Shown here in pieces: positions 1 to 10,882 of a DNA stretch of 64,000 nt (positions within the stretch are counted from its first letter, which is position 1; the number at the start of each line of letters is the position of its first letter). The translations under genes and the position numbers were made by a program. The notes below the pieces were generated by a model that did not search any database, was not told the DNA's origin, and worked only from the letters and a program-made list of their open reading frames with translations. Origin of the DNA: Trichaptum fuscoviolaceum (lineage: Eukaryota > Basidiomycota > Agaricomycetes > Hymenochaetales > Trichaptaceae); NCBI GenBank assembly GCA_910574455.1, contig CAJSYZ010000004.1, forward strand, positions 186,001-250,000, written 5' to 3'.

Positions 1-1
1 C

Positions 2-194
2 CGCCGCACCTTCTTCACCCCTGAATACGCTGTCCCAATTCTTCAAGCCCTCCACATCCTCCTCGAGCTCCCTTACGTCCCCTGGATAGGCCGCCGCATC
101 CGCCACGCAGGAACAGCACAGCAACACTTTGTGGCGTACGACGAAGACCCGATCTGCATATGCAAGTGTTGCAGGTACTGCCCGGTTCACTAGA
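2..194 (+). CDS. C-terminal end of an unidentified ORF, cut by the window edge
   Basis: An open frame enters from the left edge and ends at TAG 192-194, giving 63 residues. The tail is rich in cysteine (CICKCCRYC near the end), which could be a small metal-binding tail, but I do not recognise the family. It overlaps the next ORF, which is open in the -1 relative frame from position 25 onward. The two could be one protein joined by frameshift or splicing, or simply overlapping debris of a retroelement whose LTR follows. Too short to assign. Confidence 0.3.
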
Positions 195-1116
195 ACTAGT
201 CCCCATGCCCGTTACTCGCAATACCCGACACGGACTCTCTGGTCGTCTCTATTACACTTCGACACAGAAACGAGTGCACCCGAACCGACAGAGATACAGA
301 GAAGGCCTCCTCCTCCCCCCTCTATGCGACCAACTCCTCCCCGGACTCCCCTTCATTCAGACCTCGCAGACCCGTCGACAGTGTGCAGCTGCTCTTCTCC
401 ACAACGGCAAACTTTGCGACCTCACCAAGAACACCAGTATCAGCCCGCTCCCGCACATCGTCTACACTACGCAACAGATGTATGGCCTCTTGTGCAAGAT
501 GCTTGATATTTTGGAGAACAACCAACTCAGGAAGCAGAAGATTGATTCTTATGAGTATCAGGAGCTAGTACGTCGCATGAATCAAGTTCTTATTACTCAA
601 CTCGAGAACCAGTTCACCGAGTACGAATTCGAGCGCCTCCTCTCATCGGAAATCAAAGATGGACAGGTACACTTACCAGACGACCCGGAACCACAGCCTA
701 TGACGAGTCCCTCCCCTCTCGAGCTACCCCCACTGGCTGCGTCCGAAGCATACCATGAGCAAGCGCATGTGCCGATCTTCGACCTCGATCGACTCAGCAA
801 CTTCGAATCCGCTCCGCCATTGCCCAGCCCTCGTCAACAGCTCCACTTACCGACAGAGGAAGAACTTCAGGCAATCAATCAGCAAGCCCAGGACGTTCCC
901 CTTCCTGAACTACCTCATATGACTCCACCCAACGTCGTTATCCAACCATCTTCGCCAGTTTATGTGGTCAACACTCCCCGACCCGAGGACTTCACTTCGC
1001 CCAAGACATATGCCCCCATCGACTGGACTAATCCACAGTCTGTTTCTTTATATCATACTTTCCTTAATAACTTTGATTTTTCGCAGACGATTTCATCCAA
1101 TGTACCCAGCGCTTGA
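160..1116 (+). CDS. Unidentified 318-codon ORF upstream of an LTR
   Basis: The longest plus-strand ORF at the left edge starts at the first ATG (160) and ends at TGA 1114-1116, although the frame is open from position 25. I do not recognise the family. The N-terminal third is basic. Residues about 105-155 are helix-prone and charged (LLCKMLDILENN, RRMNQVLITQLENQ). The C-terminal half is acidic and proline-rich, with low-complexity stretches such as PSPLELPPLAAS. No protease, reverse transcriptase, integrase or zinc knuckle is visible. It lies 164 bp upstream of an LTR in the same orientation, so it may be a 3'-terminal accessory ORF of that retroelement. A host gene is the alternative. Confidence 0.4.
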   Translation: MQVLQVLPGSLELVPMPVTRNTRHGLSGRLYYTSTQKRVHPNRQRYREGLLLPPLCDQLLPGLPFIQTSQTRRQCAAALLHNGKLCDLTKNTSISPLPHIVYTTQQMYGLLCKMLDILENNQLRKQKIDSYEYQELVRRMNQVLITQLENQFTEYEFERLLSSEIKDGQVHLPDDPEPQPMTSPSPLELPPLAASEAYHEQAHVPIFDLDRLSNFESAPPLPSPRQQLHLPTEEELQAINQQAQDVPLPELPHMTPPNVVIQPSSPVYVVNTPRPEDFTSPKTYAPIDWTNPQSVSLYHTFLNNFDFSQTISSNVPSA

Positions 1117-1120
1117 ACCC

Positions 1121-1205
1121 TTATTGGTCTTAACTTGACCCTATAGCGACTGATATTTATCTCTTTTACGCTTTTACTTATTGATCTTAACTTGATCCTA
1201 TAGCG
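1121..1205. repeat. 28-bp direct repeat pair
   Basis: Two copies of a 28-bp sequence at 1121-1148 and 1178-1205 differ at two positions, both transitions. Each contains TCTTAACTTGA and ends CCTATAGCG. They sit between the stop codon of the 318-codon ORF and the LTR, spaced 57 bp apart. Function unknown; a 3' UTR duplication is the simplest reading. Confidence 0.7.
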
Positions 1206-1279
1206 TTGTACCTTTCTTTGAAATTCTCGCATTCGCATTCTTATGCTACTACGGAATTTCAATCTTAGTGACAGGGTAT

Positions 1280-1828
1280 TGTTACGCATCAAGCTGCTTA
1301 CCCTTGTTTACACATTGTTTATGTTCCCTCTCATCTTTCTCTCTCACCCTTTCTACCTGCATGTGCGTACACACATTGCATCATTCTTTCATCATTGACT
1401 CCACACTCCGATGGCTCCACTCGCTCCACCTTCACTCCGAGAGCCCCAGGACCTTCCACTCCGATAATACATCATTCTACTCCACTCTCTCCATCTATGC
1501 TCCGATCCGACATCATCCTCCATTAATTAGAGCCACTATGACGGACTCACTCCACTTCTGACCCGCGATGATGTAGTTTCATTCCTTGCTCCACTCTATT
1601 GTTCTCTGTAGTATATAAGGCCATGTACATAGCGCCCCAGGATGACACTTAAGTCAATCCTCCTATAGTCTTTTACAATCACGTACCAAAGACTCTGTTC
1701 ACCCACGACTTCCGGTATAGAGACCCTCACAAAGCGGACCCTCTATACTGTACTTGCTACTTCACCCAACAACGCTTTGGTCACTTATCATTTCCGTGAT
1801 AAGTCCATCGAAGCCGTGAACGTAACAC
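1280..1828 (+). mobile_element. LTR (3' LTR or solo LTR), Ty3/gypsy-like ends
   Basis: The 549-bp block begins TGTTACG and ends CGTAACA, perfect 7-bp inverted termini of the kind seen on fungal Ty3/gypsy LTRs. It contains a TATA box (TATATAAGG, about 1612-1620) in plus orientation and a pyrimidine-rich first half. With coding sequence on the left and non-coding AT-rich DNA on the right, a 3' LTR of an element lying mostly outside the window is most likely. The partner LTR and the target duplication cannot be seen. It is not closely similar to the 818-bp LTRs near 47 and 57 kb beyond the TGTTACG start. Confidence 0.6.
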
Positions 1829-2600
1829 CCAGGGGCATGCTCGATCTCCGACGTGCATCTGAATGACATTAGTATAGTGTATGATGTACAATAGCACATT
1901 AATATTAATATAATTCATTATCAACCATCATCAGCCATTGGCAAAGGCTAGAATTAAATAAAAGAGTTGTCGGCGAGCCAGCGTAGATATCCAACGATAG
2001 ACCTGATGTAACATAAATTTGATTATAAGAAGTACTAATTTATCATCGGAGCCAGCAGTCTGATGTCATTTGTAACTAAATATAAACTATATATGGCCTA
2101 GAATTCATGATCAGGGCCCATCATTCATTGTCATTGCTGTCATGATGTGGTGCCTTGTATCTAAAGATAGCTCCCAGCATCGCTATCATGCATTATCATC
2201 GACACATTACGGTGTCATTGCTACCATGCTGCTAGACATTACAATGAAAGTTAGGGTATATAAAGTACATAATCCCATTAACTGCGGCAGAATTAATTAC
2301 ATAGGTCACCATAATGACAGCATATATACTAAATTTTAGTCACTATATGCGCAATACAAACACTGAAATCCGGTACAAACCCTAACAGGCTGCTAAGCCA
2401 TGTATTGCATTTTACGGAATAAAAAAGCCATAATGCTGATTGCCTAAGATAGTAGCTGTAATCATGTCACACTTTGTATTGAATTTTACGTGCCTGATAA
2501 GGTCAATATATTTGATACTGGAACCCGAGATACATTAGGGATGATTTTACCTGTTATATTGTATGTTATCGTATGTAATCATATTATCATTTTAAAAACT
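1829..2600. other. AT-rich non-coding stretch
   Basis: About 770 bp of AT-rich sequence with stop codons in all frames, between the LTR and the pentatricopeptide relic. No gene, RNA or repeat signature is recognisable by eye. Confidence 0.6.
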
Positions 2601-2608
2601 TTTTCCTG

Positions 2609-3084
2609 ATGTTCCAGGCGAAACAGGCCTTGAAGGCAATCGCACTTCTCGAGGAAATGATGGACACGAAAGCAAGTGTTCTGTTCGGCCCGGCCAATGT
2701 TCCCCCTCTCTGCACAGGCTGCACAGCGCTCTATACTACCTTCATAACCGGGTTTATACAGAGCGATGACATACACTCGGCCCTCGCGTGGTTCGATCAG
2801 ATGCTGGAGCGGGATACAGTTGCCGCGCACGCTTTGGAGCCTTCGCTACGCACACCGCGCCCCAATCAAGCCGCCTAAGGAGGAGTTTGACGAGACCGTG
2901 TCGTACCTTCTCGACCGGGTGCTCAATCTGGAATACCGCGCAGGCGCCATCGCGTACTTGCTCGGGCTCAGCCATTACGATTCATTCATCGCCTTCCTTC
3001 GGTGTCTTGGCCCAGCGCGGTCGGTACGCCGACGGCTTGCTGCTCCTCGAGACGTTTGCTGGCAAAATAACTATTGTGCAGTAG
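2609..3084 (+). pseudogene. Relic of a pentatricopeptide-repeat (PPR) protein gene
   Basis: Three overlapping plus-strand frames share one decayed protein. The first carries a PPR-like helix pair (ALYTTFITGFIQSDDIHSAL then AWFDQMLERD), matching the family pattern of Y-T-x-hydrophobic-I-x-G-F followed by A-L-x-x-F-x-x-M. Around 2840 the frame moves to PKEEFDETVSYLLDRVLN, and near 2985 to a third frame with GVLAQRGRYADGLLLLETFA, again PPR-like. Two frameshifts and no start or stop context make this a fragment. PPR proteins normally act in mitochondrial RNA processing or translation. The assignment rests on only two or three repeats. Confidence 0.5.
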
Positions 3085-3231
3085 AATATAAGAGAATAGA
3101 ACTCATTCTGATACTAATTGTGTGAAACTTACAGTCTTTGTATAAGCAACTATCAGACAGACACAGTAATACAAGTGATATTAAGACTCTTATATTTGAT
3201 TTTAGATATGAATTGGTTGACACAATAATTA

Positions 3232-3285
3232 AACGCCCAGAGGTGTTCGGGTATTGCCAGCAAAAAGCTGGCCCCTCTGGGCGTT
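3232..3285. repeat. Perfect nested foldback (54 bp)
   Basis: The outer arms AACGCCCAGAGG (3232-3243) and CCTCTGGGCGTT (3274-3285) are perfectly complementary. Inside the loop a second perfect hairpin has arms GCCAGC (3256-3261) and GCTGGC (3267-3272) around AAAAA. A short T-rich run follows. It lies between the PPR relic and the 3' flank of the first membrane-protein gene. It may be a tiny foldback element or a structured RNA end. Confidence 0.75.
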
Positions 3286-3292
3286 ATTTCTT

Positions 3293-3698
3293 AGAGGAAA
3301 GTCTTGATTGAGTAAATAATGTTTTTGTGTCTTTGATAAACCTTTCATCAACCAATAAGTAGTACATCCGAAACCTCAGTTGTGCCTATCACGCGTCTAT
3401 CAAGTCCTGGGCACCACCTCAGGCCGAGGTCCCTTCAGAATCAATGATCAAAACAAACCTCTAGCTTCACATACTTCGACGAAACCAAATTTGGCATTCA
3501 CATGCAGTTAGATAAAGACCAGGAACTTCTCCTTTGAAAAAGTTCGCATAGAATAGTTACATAAATCCGAATCCAGATTCGGAAAGCAATTTCTTTTAAG
3601 AATATTATAGTCGTTCATATAGAGCAACAGGCTTCAGGATGTATAACTACGAAACGTGCATTGGCCATGAGCTACGGCAAGTAACACATATTTGCTAT
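3293..3698. repeat. 3'-flank module of the membrane-gene array (copy at gene 1)
   Basis: About 400 bp downstream of gene 1 recurs, diverged, downstream of gene 4 (about 21,767-22,143) and gene 6 (about 32,756-33,163). Recognisable landmarks are the opening TTAGAGGAAAGTCTTG, the TCAAGTCCTG...CACC block and the closing GGTCATGAGCTAAGTAGT-type block just before the stop codon region. The copies show that duplication units extended past the coding region. No ORF is present. Confidence 0.6.
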
Positions 3699-5693
3699 CT
3701 AAATATGAGGGAAAAACTCGACCCAGTCAACGGTATCAAGTGCAGAAGAAGGAAGGGAACGAAGAGACAATATAGCGAGAACAAGGAGGGTGATACGGGC
3801 TACTGGATAGACGAAGGAAGCTAACCCACATGGTGCTAGACAAAGAACTTCCAATAAATCGTCATGGCGGTATATGAGATCGTAGCACAGAACGGTTAGG
3901 AATGTCACGAAGCAAGATCCAACTATTCCCAAAGACGCAGTTCTCCACAAGATCTGCTCAGCGTGCGACGGAAAGCTGAAATGCCACGCGAGGCAGTGGA
4001 CTGCTCCAAACAGTGCACCTGCGATACAGGAAGTAGTGAGTAGGGGCTTTACTCCGGCATCCTCGCTGTAAAATATCATTGAGAATATCTCGTCCTCGGT
4101 ATCAACATTGAAACCGCCAACTTCATAAAAAAATCGCCCAGAAATCGATGCACCATTATCGGATTCTAAGATTCTTGCTATGGGAATGAATAGAACCACA
4201 TCAATGATGTAGATCAAACCGAGAAATGGGACGAAAGCGGATTTCGTCGCCATTTTGGCACCATGGTACATCGTTAAGGCATATCTCTAGGTCACAGAAT
4301 CCTGATTTAGATCTTCATGATGCGGAATGAAAATGGGGGATGAATACCTTGGTGCGACTCTCGTATCTACTTGGAGGCTCAGCGTGTTCCGGGAGCAGCA
4401 TCTCGCTTTCATTTGCACTCGTTGTTGGTTTCCTGGACCTCGACAGTAGACTTCTTACTCGATAGAAGAAAAGAGTGAATTGACGAGGAAATGTCCTGGC
4501 TGTTTCGACAGATTTCAAGAGAATAGAAATGAGTAGAAATGGCAAGGAAACCACGAAGAAGCCCGGTGCGACAAAGAGCGTCTTGATCCACAGAGCCATG
4601 GACGTCCAGAGATGTTTTCGAATGTCAAATTCCTGTTCCGAGAAACTCCACGCAACGTCCTCGGGGAGTCTCTTCGCCAGCAGCTCCTCCACTCCCTTGG
4701 TCCGAACGACCACCGGGAAACGCACGTCGCGAGGCTTGCTCCACCAGAAGATGTACATGACACTGTTCAGCCCAGCGAGAGCGGCCGTGGTGAGTTCGAG
4801 CTCGGTGATCGCTAAGCCCTGCACAGCGCGGGTGATGATTTGGACGATGAACCACGAGAGCTGTAAGAGAGCGATTCCTTTGGATAGGGCATCGCCTTTG
4901 GTCTTGTCGTTGATCTCGTCCTCGGTGATGGTTGGGAGAGTGATAAGGTTCTCGGACAGAAGTTGTTTCAGAGCATCGAATGTAAGGATGCCTTCCCAAA
5001 CGTGATTTGCGAAATCAATCCGTGAAGTTTCTTCTTCTTCGATCGTCTTACGCCATCGGCGTTCTACGATGTCCAGCACCTCCTTTCTTATCCTTTGTTT
5101 AGTCGCAAGGGTATCAGCTGGCTGACATAGTAGTTTGTCGGAAAGAAGTTCGGGACTGCGCCTCAGAAAGTTGCCAGAGTCCTCTTTGAGTATGTTCTCC
5201 AAAGCTGTAGTACATAATCGGAATCCTCCCATTTGCAAAAAATGAGCGTGAGTCGTGGTCCAAAGTTTGTCTACAATCATAAGTTTGATGGTTTAGACGA
5301 TCAATTTTGCCACGCACCAGATCCCGGAAACGCGGTATTCACAGCTTCCCTGATCATCACTGCACCCCTCCACTGCTTAAACGCCCACATGATCATGAAC
5401 TCCGGCGCGAGGATCGAGAAGAACATGAGGAAGAGACGTCGCCTCAAAATCGTCCACGTTCCCTCTCCTTTAAACGGCACATTCGGGTGAACGGACACCC
5501 ACGTGCACGCGAATGTCGTCGCGAGGCAGGACCACAGGATATCAAGGACCGTGCGGCCATTGCACCCATCGGAAGGGTCATCGCGAGCGAAGATAGGCGC
5601 CTCGAATGCGGATGTCAAGGATGGCTCAGGAAGTGGGACAGCCTGGGTGCCGTAGCGCTTGAGCAGAAACGCGGCCGTGATGAGGAGGAGCAT
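3699..5693 (-). CDS. Multi-pass membrane protein, array copy 1 (family of unknown function)
   Basis: Three exons on the minus strand: 5318-5693, 5270-4348 and 4286-3699. The introns are 47 nt (GTGCGT...GTAG) and 61 nt (GTATTC...CTAG), giving 628 residues. The start is the ATG at 5691-5693, chosen because a TATA-like box sits about 70 nt upstream in all seven copies; an in-frame ATG at 5763-5765 would add 24 residues. The N-terminus is a hydrophobic segment (MLLLITAAFLL). Family signatures follow: DILWSCLATTFACTW (residue about 51), FKQWRGA, FLQMGGF, LSKGIALLQLSWFIVQ, TELELTTAALAGLNSVM and WWSKPRDVRFPV. About nine to ten membrane segments are expected. Fungal genomes hold many such proteins, and I know of no tested function. 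A 250-nt stretch is identical to copy 2. Confidence 0.85.
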
Positions 5694-5762
5694 GACGGAC
5701 AGATCAAGTAGATGGAGGAGGGTGGACAGAAGAATCGCTGGGTAGAAGTTCCCATCGCGCCA

Positions 5763-5769
5763 CATATAG
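5763..5769 (-). promoter_or_regulatory. Degenerate TATA-like box of gene 1
   Basis: The minus-strand sequence CCTATATGTG lies about 72 nt upstream of the chosen ATG (5693), where genes 3 and 4 have CCTATATATG. The conserved spacing across copies supports both the box and the start codon. Confidence 0.5.
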
Positions 5770-8700
5770 GAGGTGAGCAGGGCGCCTATCGTGTGTATGG
5801 GCTGCAGTGCACATCAAGAGGTGAATGGAAGGATGATGGATAGATGGATTATGTAATAGATTGTAGACGTGCGTGACTGGCTCTTAATGCGCTAAGTGAT
5901 TTTAAACATCCGGCGGTCATTATGATCCTTGATAAAAGTTGGACAAGACCTGCAGGCCAGGAGCCCAAGTGGCACAGCAGATTCATGATTCATGATTGAT
6001 GAGCGAGCGGTCAATAACTTGAATGAGGAGCTAGTCGATTTGCGATGCTGCACAGCCAGATACCACTACAGCCATAGAATATATTTATATACTAGTTGAC
6101 GCTTGTGCATTGGTCGTCCAGCTGAGTGGTGGAAAGTGGTGGAAAGGGAACAAGAAATCGTGCGAAAAATCCGAATGTGCAGTCGTGGTGGCAGCAGTCT
6201 CCCACCGGCCCCGGGCCCGGGCTGTTCCCGGGTCCCGCGTCCGGGGTTGATTTAATAGTACCGGTCACTCTCACCGTCCACGTCTTCATGTTTACATTCT
6301 ACTCCTGAAGCCTGCAGACAACAGAGAAGCCACACCACCATTCATATAATCCTGTGCGGGTGGCGCAGGAGAGCGCCTTCGTTCGATATCCGGGGATACG
6401 GATTCCATTAAGAGAATGAAGTACACTGGCATAGCTTGGACGAAGTGCGGCGGGTGAAAATTAGGCTCGATCAATAGGTGCGCACTGCAACCTTCGATTC
6501 CGTTTTTGCATCTCATCTGACCGGGCGTGCAATGGTTTGAACAGGAACGTCCATCCCACCTCGCTCCCATGAGGCAGAAGCCATCAATGATCTGTCAAGG
6601 AGAAAATTTGATTCAGAGTGCGTTGAGTTATTCATACAAACACATCTTCAGGGAAGGATAAGTGGCAACTACGTAGGTGGATGGAGGTGTCGGCTTATGC
6701 TCAAGGTAAGCAGTCGAGCGCTCAAGAGCCTAGAATCAGCCTGACGGTCACATGAAGTGTCCTCCCGTCGAACATCGCCGTTCCACCTTTACCCCTACAC
6801 ACAGGTCCTCTTGACATCCCACATTGATGGACACGCTTTCCGGACTGTCAATTCATGGTCCGGAGGCCGCGTACATTATGTGACAACGGTTCCTATCGTC
6901 AAGGTGTGTCGACCGATGTAACGTCTAATCAAAAGCGTCTGAAGCGTCTAATCCAGATCTCTCCGCCTTGGTCATTAGTGGCTTCTTGTCCTCGTCAAGG
7001 CGAATATTCGGAAAGTGAAAGGACCTCACCATCCCACATCGGACTTTGCTATATCTCTTTCTTGGCTCTAGAATAACCGCCGCGCGGAATTGTCGATCGA
7101 TAAGTATGGTGCACTTCGAGCACACAATGACGTCTGAGGTAGACAAGGATCTCGTTCCAACGTCATTGAGCGCATTGTCCTCATAATCGTTTTATTCATC
7201 TTTTGGCGACGATTACATCAGTCGTCGACTTGACGCGTGTTCTCAGCATTGCGAATCATCAGGAGATACACCAAGTGACTTTCGTAGTGGCTCTGGTGGT
7301 GAATATGACAAGAGTTGACTTGGGCATTGGAGCTGGGTGTGGGCGCCAATGATTGAATGCGTGTACTGTGAGCCAAACACTGAAGATACCGTTTAGTCTA
7401 CACCATAACTCTGGGTTAAAAAGTGCGTCATATCTCTTTCAGAAACGAGTTCTGCGCGGTTGATATTCTCCTTCTTATTTATACTGTAGATCCACAACTC
7501 GGGAGGGATCTGATCGATCCTCGAATGACCGCCGGGCGTACTGAGGCTTTCACTAATTACGTCCGGATTCTTTCCGCCTGAACTACTATCAAGTGAACCT
7601 GCGTACCTACCGCCGCCACAAAATCGGCCAGAGCATTCCGCTGGTGATATCCTTCCGTCTTAACCACTTTGTCCGTTGTCAGTGGTACTCCCTTGTTTTT
7701 CATGAGATCCCGAGTCGAAGCGGCAGAAGGATCTCTGCATGACGATTCAGGGAGTTATTCGACAGAGTGACTACGATGCAGGACGAGAACGGAGTGGGTG
7801 ATTGGCGAAGGCGTGTCTTACGCCCAAAGGTGAGTACTCGAGCACTTGCGAGATTCGGATTAAACCTAATTCTTCGTTTTATGAATTTCCTTCACAGTCA
7901 TCAAGCCAGAAATCTCATCGTAGACATTGACCTCGAACCCGAGTATCTGGAGTTACCGGAATTAATCCATGTAGACTGAATGAGCTCCCGTAATTGGCGC
8001 GCCTGCGATCGTTACGATCGATGGGCGATTCTTTCGCTGCGGGTGAGTCTCGCCATTGTTGGGACTTGTGAAGCGCAATGATATTCCAGCCTGACAGGCG
8101 TAGGTGGCGGCTTGCATCCATTGCAATACTTGCCAACTGGTGCGCGAGGGGCAGCATGAACCAAAATGACGATACTCATCATATCCACATGCGAGGGTCC
8201 AAGCATGGGGTATATGCGCGTGACTATAGTGGGGACTGCTGAACAGTAAATGGTGCTTTCTCTACTGTAAATCTGTCAGACTGTCCTCCGCAAATCCAAG
8301 GTGGAAATCTGATCGACTCTCATTTGCGAGCGCAGGTCTTCGATTTGGTGTATTTTACTTGGTCTGACTAACTGTTGATTGAAACTGATCTAATACTATA
8401 CTTAACAGAACAGCCTTTCGACTAGTGAATTATAATCTATAATCTCCTCTTCTACCCTTCTGGTCGGCTGACTACAAAGGGGTATGTCCAGAGGATATCC
8501 AGAGGATCTTGCCTATTACACAAGCTATCGACTCTGGCATATTTGCCGGAGCTCCGATTAACTCCTTGAATTGCTCTCTCGCAGTCTGAGAGAAAAGTGG
8601 TGCTGTTGTACCAAAGCTAATTTTGGTATTCGAAGTTCATACTACTGGTTTATTGTAAATAAAGACAGATCACCTCCAAGATATCCGATAAGTTATAATA

Positions 8701-8773
8701 ATGCAAGAGACTTTCGGTTGTCTAAGCGGTAAAATATATATTGGTTGAGAATGTAGTAGCACATGGAAGTTAT
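5770..8773. repeat. Spacer 1: segmental duplication copy A with a decayed plus-strand module
   Basis: The region from within exon 1 of gene 1 (about 5,472) to within exon 3 of gene 2 (about 8,840) is near-identical to about 23,917-27,293. Only small indels differ, for example in the GC-rich tract near 6,200-6,240. Inside, about 6,310-8,340 is a plus-strand module also found diverged in other spacers. It has splice-like signals, such as a GTGAGTAC donor at about 7829 and TTCACAG acceptor ending 7897, followed by a short open tail ending LELPELIHVD. All frames are broken by stops, so it looks like a dead gene I cannot name. Confidence 0.7.
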
Positions 8774-10799
8774 TTAAATGTGGGGGAAAAACTCGACCCA
8801 GTTGACGGTATCAAATGCGGAAGGTGGAAGGGAACGAAGGGAAGTAATAGCGAGGAAAAGAAGGGTGAAACGGGCCACTGGGTAGATGAAGGGTATTAGG
8901 AAGGTCAATGAAGCACCTAACAGCCTAAAACTTTCCAAAAACTTATACAAGGATCCTCTTGAACCCAAAGCCTCCTTAAAGCTACCCCACAAGATGTTAA
9001 TAAGTAACATAGCAGAAGATCCAACGATTCCCAAAGACGCAGTTCTCCACAAGATCTGCTCAGCGTGCGACGGAAAACTGAAATGCCACGCGAGGCAGTG
9101 GACTACTCCAAACAGTGCACCTGCGACTAAGGAGGTAGGGAGTAGAGGCTCGACGCCTGCATCCTCACTGTAAAATATCATTGAAAATATCTCGTACTCA
9201 TTATCAACATCGAATCCGCCAACTCCATCAACGAGTCCGTTCGAAAAAGAAACATTTGAATCAGATTCTACAATCTTCGTTAATGGAATGACTAACACTA
9301 CATCAATGATGTAGATCAAGCAGAAAAATGGAACAAAAGCGGCTTTCGTCGCGGTTTTAGCGCAGTGGAACATCGTTAAGGCATATATCTAGGTCACAGA
9401 ATCCTGATTTAGATCTTCATGATGGGAACAAAAAGCGGTATGAATACCTTGGTGCGACTCTCGTATCTACTTGGAGGCTCAGCGTGTTCCGGGAGCAGCA
9501 TCTCGCTTTCATTTGCACTCGTTGTTGGTTTCCTGGACCTCGACAGTAGACTTCTTACTCGATAGAAGAAAAGAGTGAATTGACGAGGAAATGTCCTGGC
9601 TGTTTCGACAGATTTCAAGAGAATAGAAATGAGTAGAAATGGCAAGGAAACCACGAAGAAGCCCGGTGCGACAAAGAGCGTCTTGATCCACGGAGCCATA
9701 GACGACCAGACATGCTCTCGAATATCGAATTTCTGACCGGAGAAACTCCACGTAACGTCCTCGGGGAGTCTCTTCGCCAGCAACTCCTCCACACCCTTGG
9801 TCCGAACGACCATCGGGAACCGCACATCGCGAGGCTTGCTCCACCAAAAGACGTACATGATGCTGTTCAGTCCAGCGAGAGCGGCCGTGGTGAGTTCCAA
9901 CTCGGTGATGGCTAAGCCCTGTACTGCACGGGTGATGATTTGGACGATGAACCAGGTGAGCTGTAAGAGGGCGATGCCTTTCGAGAGGGCATCGCCTTTG
10001 CTCCGGTCGTTGATCTCGTCCTCGGTGATGGTCGGAAGATGGATGAGGTTCTCGGAGAGAAGTTGTTTGAGAGCTCGGATCGTGAGGACTCCTTCCCAGA
10101 TATCACCCCAAAAATAAATTCGTGCAGCATTTTCTTCGGACAACTCAAGAGGATATGGGTCTCCTGAAACTCTTCTAAGCTGGTCGCGTATATCCATCTC
10201 AATTGACTTACAGAAGTCAGGGCGATACACGAAGTTATCCGGGATGAGACTAAAATTTGCCCTCCGGTGTAGGGTTGTAGTCATCTTCGAAAACATATTC
10301 TCGCGTGCAGTAGTATGCAACTGGAACCCGCCCATTTGTAAGAAATGACCGTGAGTCGTGGTCCATGGCTTGTCTGCAATAATTAGTATGACGCTTTAGA
10401 CACTCAATTCTACTACTCACCGGAACCCGGAAACGCAGAATTCACAGCTTCCCTGATCATCACCGCACCTCTCCACTGCTTGAACGCCCACATGATCATG
10501 AACTCCGGCGCGAGGATGGAAAAGAACATGAGGAAGATACGTCGCCTCAAAATCGTCCACGTTCCCTCTCCTTTGAACGGCACATTCGGATGCAACGATA
10601 CCCATGTGCAAGCGAAAGTCGTAGCGAGGCAGCTCCATAATATATCAAGGACTGTGCGGCCATTGCACCCATCGGAAGGGTCATCGCGAGCAAAGATGGG
10701 CAATTCGAACGAGGCAGATGTCGAGGATGGCGCGGGAAGTGGTACAGCCTGGGTTCCATAGCGTTTGAGAAGGAACGCGATGGCGAGGAGTAAGAGCAT
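8774..10799 (-). CDS. Multi-pass membrane protein, array copy 2
   Basis: Three minus-strand exons (10421-10799, 9448-10373, 8774-9388) with introns of 47 and 59 nt encode 639 residues without interruption. The start is the ATG at 10797-10799 (MLLLLAIAFLL), 75 nt downstream of a TTATTTAAGG box. The frame is also open upstream to an ATG at 10994, but that start would lie upstream of the TATA-like box. All family signatures are present: DILWSCLATTFACTW, FKQWRGAVMIRE, FLQMGGF, GIALLQLTWFIVQ and WWSKPRDVRFPM, ending VNWVEFFPHI. Exon 2 shares an exactly identical 250-nt block with copy 1 while flanking codons differ, which points to gene conversion. Confidence 0.85.
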
Positions 10800-10872
10800 A
10801 GCGAGGACACGGAGGTTGAGCAGGCAGAAGTCGGAGGGGACAGAAACAACTGGGAGCAGGACGAAAAAGGCC

Positions 10873-10882
10873 CTTAAATAAC
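10873..10882 (-). promoter_or_regulatory. TATA-like box of gene 2
   Basis: TTATTTAAGG on the minus strand, about 75 nt upstream of the ATG, at the same spacing as in the other copies. Gene 6 has a related ATTTAAGGGG at about 35,246-35,252. Confidence 0.5.

Noticed and set aside
2..1116. Programmed -1 frameshift joining the 63-residue tail to the 318-codon ORF
   Set aside because: The frames overlap for 170 nt, but I see no slippery heptamer with downstream structure, and neither part has a recognisable domain that would justify fusion.
4529..5005. Plus-strand ORFs antisense to exon 2 in every array copy (about 110-170 codons)
   Set aside because: They recur because the sense exon is conserved. 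Their own codons show no family features or splice context.
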